From contig CACHJY010000049.1 in assembly GCA_902580265.1 (NCBI GenBank), positions 1 through 5,363 of the forward strand: a stretch of 5,363 nt of DNA, in the 5' to 3' direction. The position numbers were made by a program, and so were the translations under genes. The notes beneath the pieces are model-generated. The model saw only the letters and a list, made by a program, of their open reading frames with translations, made no database searches and was not told the DNA's origin. Shown piece by piece: positions 1 through 5,363 of this stretch. The number at the start of each line of letters is the position of its first letter. Within the stretch, counting starts at the first letter, position 1. The stretch comes from an uncultured Alphaproteobacteria bacterium (lineage in GTDB: Bacteria; Pseudomonadota; Alphaproteobacteria; Rhodobacterales; Rhodobacteraceae).

Positions 1-108
1 TCATAAACTAAAACTTTTGAGCCTTTTTAATAGATCGACAATTTCTTCATGCGAAGAATTTGCAAAGGCAATTCTAATTGAGCGTTTCTCTTTTATAAAG
101 AGGTTTTT
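1..108 (-). pseudogene. Out-of-frame C-terminal segment of the aminotransferase gene
   Basis: In the frame +1 to the upstream aminotransferase reading frame, this strand encodes KRSIRIAFANSSHEEIVDLL and then a lysine-rich end, stopping at TGA at positions 1-3. This matches the usual C-terminus of class I/II aminotransferases: an Arg (codon 73-75) in an R-(I/L)-(A/S)-(F/Y)-(A/G) strand corresponding to Arg386 of aspartate aminotransferase, which binds the substrate carboxylate, followed by the last helix. The upstream frame reads into a TAG at 74-76, exactly over this Arg codon. Removing one base restores a single frame of 391 codons from 1174 to 1. Possible sites are the A7 run (T7 at 104-110 on the plus strand), the T6 run (A6 at 119-124) or the short A4 run at 91-96. 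This is one gene with a one-base frame break, not a separate gene. Confidence 0.8.
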
Positions 109-1174
109 TTGATTTAGGAAAAAACATATCGCCAGGAATCGAAAGTATGTTTTGATCAACAAGAAGTTTTTTTGCCATCGATGTGGAGTCCAATATTGAA
201 TTGTAACTTAGGTATGCAAAATAACCGCCTATACCTAATAAAGACCAATTTGAAATATCACTTATATCTGTTCTAAAAGTATCTTTAAGTTTCTTTATCT
301 TTAACTTTTCCTTTTCCATGAAATCCTGGAGATGTAATAAACCAAAATATGCGGCTTTTTGAGCTAATCTATTTGGGCAAATAGTCGTGGCATCTAGAAA
401 TTTTTCTGCTTGCTGGATGAATGACTTAGACGCAACCATTAGTCCTACTCGGTGTCCCGTCAATCTATATGCTTTTGAAAAAGAATAAAGTTGGATCAAA
501 TGATCACTCCATTTTCCTTTGTAAAGAATATTGCTTTTTTTATTGCCAAAGTCCTTGTAAGTTTCATCGATTATCAATTTTATATTTTGTTCCATGGCAA
601 GATTACTAAACTTTGCTAACAATCCTGAAGGATACTCAACGCCAGTTGGGTTATTAGGAGTTACCATAACAATCGCTTTTGTTTTTTTATCTATAAGTTT
701 TTTAGCCATCTCAATATCAGGCAGCATGTTTTCATCGCAGGGTATCGGTATGATATTGATCCCTTGAATTGTTAACCACATTTCATGATTAAAATACCAA
801 GGAACAGGTACGAGGATTGAGTCACCGGTAGACGCGATAGTAGAAATTGCCGTGCAAAAAGCCTGATTACAGCCAGAGGTTATGGCGATGTTTCTTATGC
901 AAATCGAAGAGCTGTACTCTTGGTTCCACAAATTAACTATCTCCTTTCTTAGAGCAATATCACCAAGAACATCTCCATATAAATGATTTTCTGTTAAAAG
1001 AACTTGCTCAGACAAAAATTTCACCAAGTTATCAGGAGGTGAAGACATAGGAGCAGCTTGGCTTAAGTTTAAAAGTGGCTTTTCAGATTTGCCATAAATC
1101 TTCAACCACTCTCTAACCTCCATCACCGGTGGCTTTTGTGTTGCTAAAACAAACTTATTAAGTTGTTCATCCAA
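74..1174 (-). CDS. PLP-dependent aminotransferase, class I/II (frame breaks near the C-terminus)
   Basis: A fold-type I aminotransferase, which would transfer an amino group between an amino acid and a 2-oxo acid in the cytoplasm using pyridoxal phosphate. The substrate cannot be told from sequence. Visible motifs: SGCNQAF at 100-106, PNNPTG at 173-178 (cofactor-contacting Asn), DETY at 203-206 (Asp to the pyridine nitrogen, Tyr to O3'), SFSK at 231-234 with K234 as the Schiff-base lysine, and GHRVG with R242 near the PLP phosphate. The frame runs 366 codons and ends in an unrelated tail (KRETLN) at a TAG at 74-76. The expected C-terminus continues in the +1 frame (separate entry), giving about 390 residues when one base is removed. 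The start is TTG at 1172-1174, 8 bp after the parE stop; it puts 14 residues before the PPV motif, as I recall for relatives. No clear Shine-Dalgarno precedes it, so translational coupling to parE is likely. Family is sure; exact start and intactness are not. Confidence 0.85.
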   Translation of the reverse strand: MDEQLNKFVLATQKPPVMEVREWLKIYGKSEKPLLNLSQAAPMSSPPDNLVKFLSEQVLLTENHLYGDVLGDIALRKEIVNLWNQEYSSSICIRNIAITSGCNQAFCTAISTIASTGDSILVPVPWYFNHEMWLTIQGINIIPIPCDENMLPDIEMAKKLIDKKTKAIVMVTPNNPTGVEYPSGLLAKFSNLAMEQNIKLIIDETYKDFGNKKSNILYKGKWSDHLIQLYSFSKAYRLTGHRVGLMVASKSFIQQAEKFLDATTICPNRLAQKAAYFGLLHLQDFMEKEKLKIKKLKDTFRTDISDISNWSLLGIGGYFAYLSYNSILDSTSMAKKLLVDQNILSIPGDMFFPKSKKPLYKRETLN

Positions 1175-1182
1175 GGTATTTA

Positions 1183-3147
<1,965 letters not shown>

Positions 3148-3156
3148 TTAAGGCCT

Positions 3157-3185
3157 ATAAAAGTAACGATAAAACGTTACATCAA
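3157..3185 (-). promoter_or_regulatory. Candidate sigma-70-type promoter of parE
   Basis: On the minus strand TTGATG (3180-3185, 4 of 6 matches to the -35 consensus) is followed after exactly 17 bp by TTTTAT (3157-3162, 4 of 6 to the -10 consensus). It lies downstream of the glnA terminator and just before the parE frame, where a promoter is expected. Transcription would begin about 3150, leaving almost no leader before the ATC/ATA codons. The match is moderate in an AT-rich background, so this is a candidate only. Confidence 0.4.
3163..3180. repeat. Perfect inverted repeat GTAACG-N6-CGTTAC in the parE promoter spacer
   Basis: Six-base arms GTAACG (3163-3168) and CGTTAC (3175-3180) flank a 6-bp AT spacer. 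The dyad occupies the spacer of the candidate parE promoter almost exactly, where a repressor site would block RNA polymerase. It could instead form a weak RNA hairpin followed by TTTTAT on the minus strand, acting as a second weak terminator behind glnA. The repeat is directly visible; its role is inferred. Confidence 0.5.
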
Positions 3186-3221
3186 TCATTTCAAAATTAA
3201 TAGTAAAACCTATGTAGGATT

Positions 3222-3247
3222 AAAAGGCGCAAGCTTTTGCTCACGCC
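3222..3247 (-). terminator. Rho-independent terminator downstream of glnA
   Basis: Read on the minus strand, GGCGTGAGC, loop AAAA and GCTTGCGCC form a 9-bp stem (two G-T/T-G wobble pairs) at 3226-3247, followed immediately by TTTT (3222-3225). It starts 20 bp after the glnA stop codon. There is no T-run in the other orientation, so it acts on the minus strand. It should end most glnB-glnA transcripts and separate them from parE. Confidence 0.8.
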
Positions 3248-3267
3248 CTACCAAATTATTTAAAAGT

Positions 3268-4674
3268 TTAGAGCGAATAATATAGACCATATTCAACTGG
3301 GTGAGGCGTGTGCTCAACGGCATACACTTCTTCCCACTTTAGATCCATATATCCCTCTAATTGATCAACGTTAAAAACGTCTCCCTGAAGTAGAAATTCG
3401 TTATCGGTTTCCAAGCTATTCAGGGCTTCCCTAAGACTGCCACAAACGGTAGGAATAGCAGCTAATTCGTTTGGAGGTAAATCATATAAATCTTTGGTTG
3501 CAGGCTCTCCTGGATCAATCTTATTCTTTATTCCATCTAAACCAGCCATTAAAAGTGCAGCAAAAGAAAGGTATGGGTTAGCAGTAGGGTCGGGGAACCT
3601 GGCTTCTACCCTTGTTGCTTTTGAGGACTCTACGTATGGGATTCTAATACTTGCAGACCTATTTTTTGCTGAATAAGCAAGTAAAACAGGAGCTTCAAAC
3701 CCTGGTATCAATCTCTTGTATGAGTTTGTGGAGGGGTTGGTGAACGCGTTCAAAGCTTTGGCATGTTTTAGAATCCCTCCAATATAATGCAAGGCGTTTT
3801 TTGATAAGCCTGCATATTCTTTACCGGCAAAAATCGAGTTATTTCCATTCCAGATAGACATGTTTGTATGCATTCCGGTGCCATTATCATTGGCAACCGG
3901 TTTTGGCATGAAGGTCGCAGATTTTCCGTAGGAGTGAGCCACATTTTGGATGACATATTTATATTTTTGAAGGTTATCACCTTGAGTTTTCAGCGAGTCG
4001 AAAACAAGACCAAGCTCATGCTGACATGAAGCAACCTCGTGGTGATGTTTATCAACTTTCATTCCCATTCTCTTCATTGTAGACAACATTTCGGATCTAA
4101 TATCCTGGCCCGCATCTGTTGGATTTACAGGAAAGTAGCCGCCCTTAACGCCAGGCCTGTGACCCATATTACCCATCTCATAACTTGTATCCGTATTCCA
4201 TGATGCGTCCATTGCGTCTACTTCGAAGCTAACCTTATTCATTGAGTTTGAAAACTTAACATCATCAAAAAGAAAAAACTCTGCTTCGGGTCCAAAAAAT
4301 GCTTTCGTTCCGACTTTTGTTTTTTTGAGATATTCTTCTGCTTTAACAGCTGTACTTCTTGGATCCCTACCATATAGCTTTCCACTTTCAGGCTCTACAA
4401 CGTTACAGTGCAAGCAATATGTTTTTTCGGAGTAGAATGGATCAAGATAGCCGGAGTCAAGGTCAGGCATTAGTTTCATGTCGGACTCATTTATAGACTT
4501 CCAGCCAGCAATAGAAGATCCATCGAACATCCATCCGCTTTTAAGAAAACCTTCATCTACTTCGGAAGCCATTACAGTTACGTGTTGAAGTTTTCCTCTT
4601 GGATCAGTAAACCTCATATCAACGTATTCATAATCACCTCTTTTAATTTCGCTAAGTACTTTTTTAATTGTCAT
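3268..4674 (-). CDS. glnA: Glutamine synthetase, type I (GSI-beta-like)
   Basis: Forms glutamine from glutamate, ammonia and ATP in the cytoplasm, as a dodecamer in this family; central step of ammonium assimilation. At 468 residues it is full length. Visible: the beta-grasp N-terminus with DGSS at 51-54 (Asp contributed across the subunit interface), metal ligands E130 and E132 in GPEAEFF, E213, E220, H269 (NGTGMH) and E357, the NRSASIRIP block at 338-346 with R339 and R344, and R359. LYDLPP at 396-401 contains Y397, the tyrosine adenylylated in the GSI-beta class, which implies control by GlnE. The ATG at 4672-4674 is preceded by AAAAGGGG (4681-4688) with a 6-bp spacer. It begins 39 bp after the glnB stop with no terminator between, so both are probably co-transcribed. 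All catalytic residues I can check are present. Confidence 0.98.
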   Translation of the reverse strand: MTIKKVLSEIKRGDYEYVDMRFTDPRGKLQHVTVMASEVDEGFLKSGWMFDGSSIAGWKSINESDMKLMPDLDSGYLDPFYSEKTYCLHCNVVEPESGKLYGRDPRSTAVKAEEYLKKTKVGTKAFFGPEAEFFLFDDVKFSNSMNKVSFEVDAMDASWNTDTSYEMGNMGHRPGVKGGYFPVNPTDAGQDIRSEMLSTMKRMGMKVDKHHHEVASCQHELGLVFDSLKTQGDNLQKYKYVIQNVAHSYGKSATFMPKPVANDNGTGMHTNMSIWNGNNSIFAGKEYAGLSKNALHYIGGILKHAKALNAFTNPSTNSYKRLIPGFEAPVLLAYSAKNRSASIRIPYVESSKATRVEARFPDPTANPYLSFAALLMAGLDGIKNKIDPGEPATKDLYDLPPNELAAIPTVCGSLREALNSLETDNEFLLQGDVFNVDQLEGYMDLKWEEVYAVEHTPHPVEYGLYYSL

Positions 4675-4713
4675 AAATTACCCCTTTTAAAGTTTTGAAT
4701 TAAAAATTTTTGT

Positions 4714-5073
<360 letters not shown>

Positions 5074-5119
5074 TTATTCGGCGTCGCGCTGAAAATTTCA
5101 ATCAACAATCTTCAAAAAA

Positions 5120-5144
5120 TGACAAAAAATTTAGTTTTTTGTCA
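5120..5144. repeat. Perfect 10-bp inverted repeat TGACAAAAAA-N5-TTTTTTGTCA upstream of glnB
   Basis: Arms at 5120-5129 and 5135-5144 with a 5-bp centre (TTTAG on the plus strand). The dyad lies about 70 bp before the glnB ATG, in the gap between the divergent glnB and tRNA-Leu genes. One arm overlaps a perfect TTGACA hexamer on the minus strand (5140-5145), but no good -10 follows at 17-18 bp (the best is CATTTT at 18 bp). A binding site for a dimeric regulator at the glnB promoter is possible. It does not resemble the NtrC site, and I saw no sigma-54 GG-N10-GC element in the gap. Confidence 0.5.
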
Positions 5145-5170
5145 AAAAAATGATTAAATTTTTTACATAT

Positions 5171-5185
5171 GCCTAAAAATTAGGC
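5171..5185. repeat. Perfect inverted repeat GCCTAA-N3-TTAGGC
   Basis: Arms at 5171-5176 and 5180-5185 around AAA. This is one of the few GC-containing spots in an otherwise nearly pure AT stretch between glnB and the tRNA gene. A run of T precedes it on the plus strand (5159-5164) but none follows, so it is not a plus-strand terminator. On the minus strand it is followed by CATATGTAAAAAA, a poor T-tract. An operator or a chance dyad are the alternatives. Confidence 0.35.
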
Positions 5186-5250
5186 TAATTGAAATTTTAT
5201 CTTTGTTTTGCCTATTAGATATTTTTAATATGAATTAATAGTTTTTTTTA

Positions 5251-5279
5251 TTTTAATTTTTATTATTTTTGTTAATAAT
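5251..5279 (+). promoter_or_regulatory. Candidate promoter of tRNA-Leu
   Basis: AATAAT (5274-5279, 5 of 6 matches to the -10 consensus) ends 11 bp before the mature tRNA 5' end, which suits a start near 5286. The hexamer 17 bp upstream, TTTTAA (5251-5256), matches the -35 consensus at only 3 of 6 positions. The surrounding sequence is almost entirely A and T, so chance matches are easy. Confidence 0.25.
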
Positions 5280-5290
5280 GACCTTTATCT

Positions 5291-5363
5291 GCGGGTGTGG
5301 CGAAATTGGTAGACGCACCAGATTTAGGTTCTGGCGCCTTAGGGCGTGTAGGTTCAAGTCCTA
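5291..5363 (+). tRNA. tRNA-Leu, anticodon UAG (cut off by the window end)
   Basis: The sequence folds as a class II tRNA. The acceptor 5' strand is GCGGGTG, followed by a D-arm with TGGTAGACGCA. The anticodon stem is CCAGA/TCTGG around loop TTTAGGT, with TAG at the anticodon position. A long variable arm (CGCCTTAGGGCG) and T-arm GTAGG-TTCAAGT-CCTA follow. The last T-stem base, the 3' acceptor strand and the CCA end lie beyond the window. The UAG anticodon reads CUN leucine codons, mainly CUA and CUG. It diverges from glnB, so it is transcribed from its own promoter. Confidence 0.95.

Noticed and set aside
3494..3676. Plus-strand open frame of 60 codons
   Set aside because: It is antisense to the conserved metal-binding part of glnA and explained by that gene's codon pattern.
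3768..3980. Minus-strand open frame of 70 codons in another frame inside glnA
   Set aside because: It is fully contained in a complete, conserved glnA reading frame and has no supporting signal.

Overview
This is an AT-rich stretch of bacterial chromosome holding ordinary core genes. I see no mobile element, CRISPR array or defence system. The ParE sequence, the glnB-glnA pair and the aminotransferase type all resemble alphaproteobacterial proteins. With the low GC content, a streamlined (possibly marine) alphaproteobacterium is the best guess. That assignment is inferred from remembered family sequences, not from a search.

Layout: all four protein genes lie on the minus strand, so they are transcribed from right to left. 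The order in that direction is glnB (PII signal protein, 4714-5052), glnA (glutamine synthetase type I, 3268-4674), parE (topoisomerase IV subunit B, stop at 1183, real start near 3144) and a class I/II PLP-dependent aminotransferase (TTG start at 1174, natural stop at 1-3 but frameshifted). At the right edge a tRNA-Leu with anticodon UAG starts on the plus strand at 5291 and is cut off by the window end. The 238-bp gap between glnB and the tRNA gene is extremely AT-rich. It contains two perfect inverted repeats and the glnB leader with a strong Shine-Dalgarno sequence.

Function: glnB and glnA are 39 bp apart with no terminator between them and probably form one nitrogen-assimilation operon. 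GlnA keeps the adenylylation tyrosine Y397 and GlnB keeps the uridylylation tyrosine Y51, so the usual modification cascade (enzymes not in the window) probably operates. A good intrinsic terminator follows glnA at 3222-3247. parE therefore probably has its own promoter, and a candidate with a dyad in its spacer lies just upstream. The aminotransferase follows parE by 8 bp and is probably co-transcribed with it.

Two anomalies stand out. First, the conserved N-terminus of ParE is encoded in frame upstream of the first ATG, but no ATG, GTG or TTG is available to start it; the expected start position holds ATA. Second, the aminotransferase reading frame breaks at a homopolymer, and its conserved C-terminus, including the substrate-binding arginine, continues in another frame to a stop at the window edge. 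Each could be a sequencing or assembly error, or a real feature (non-canonical initiation, slippage or decay).
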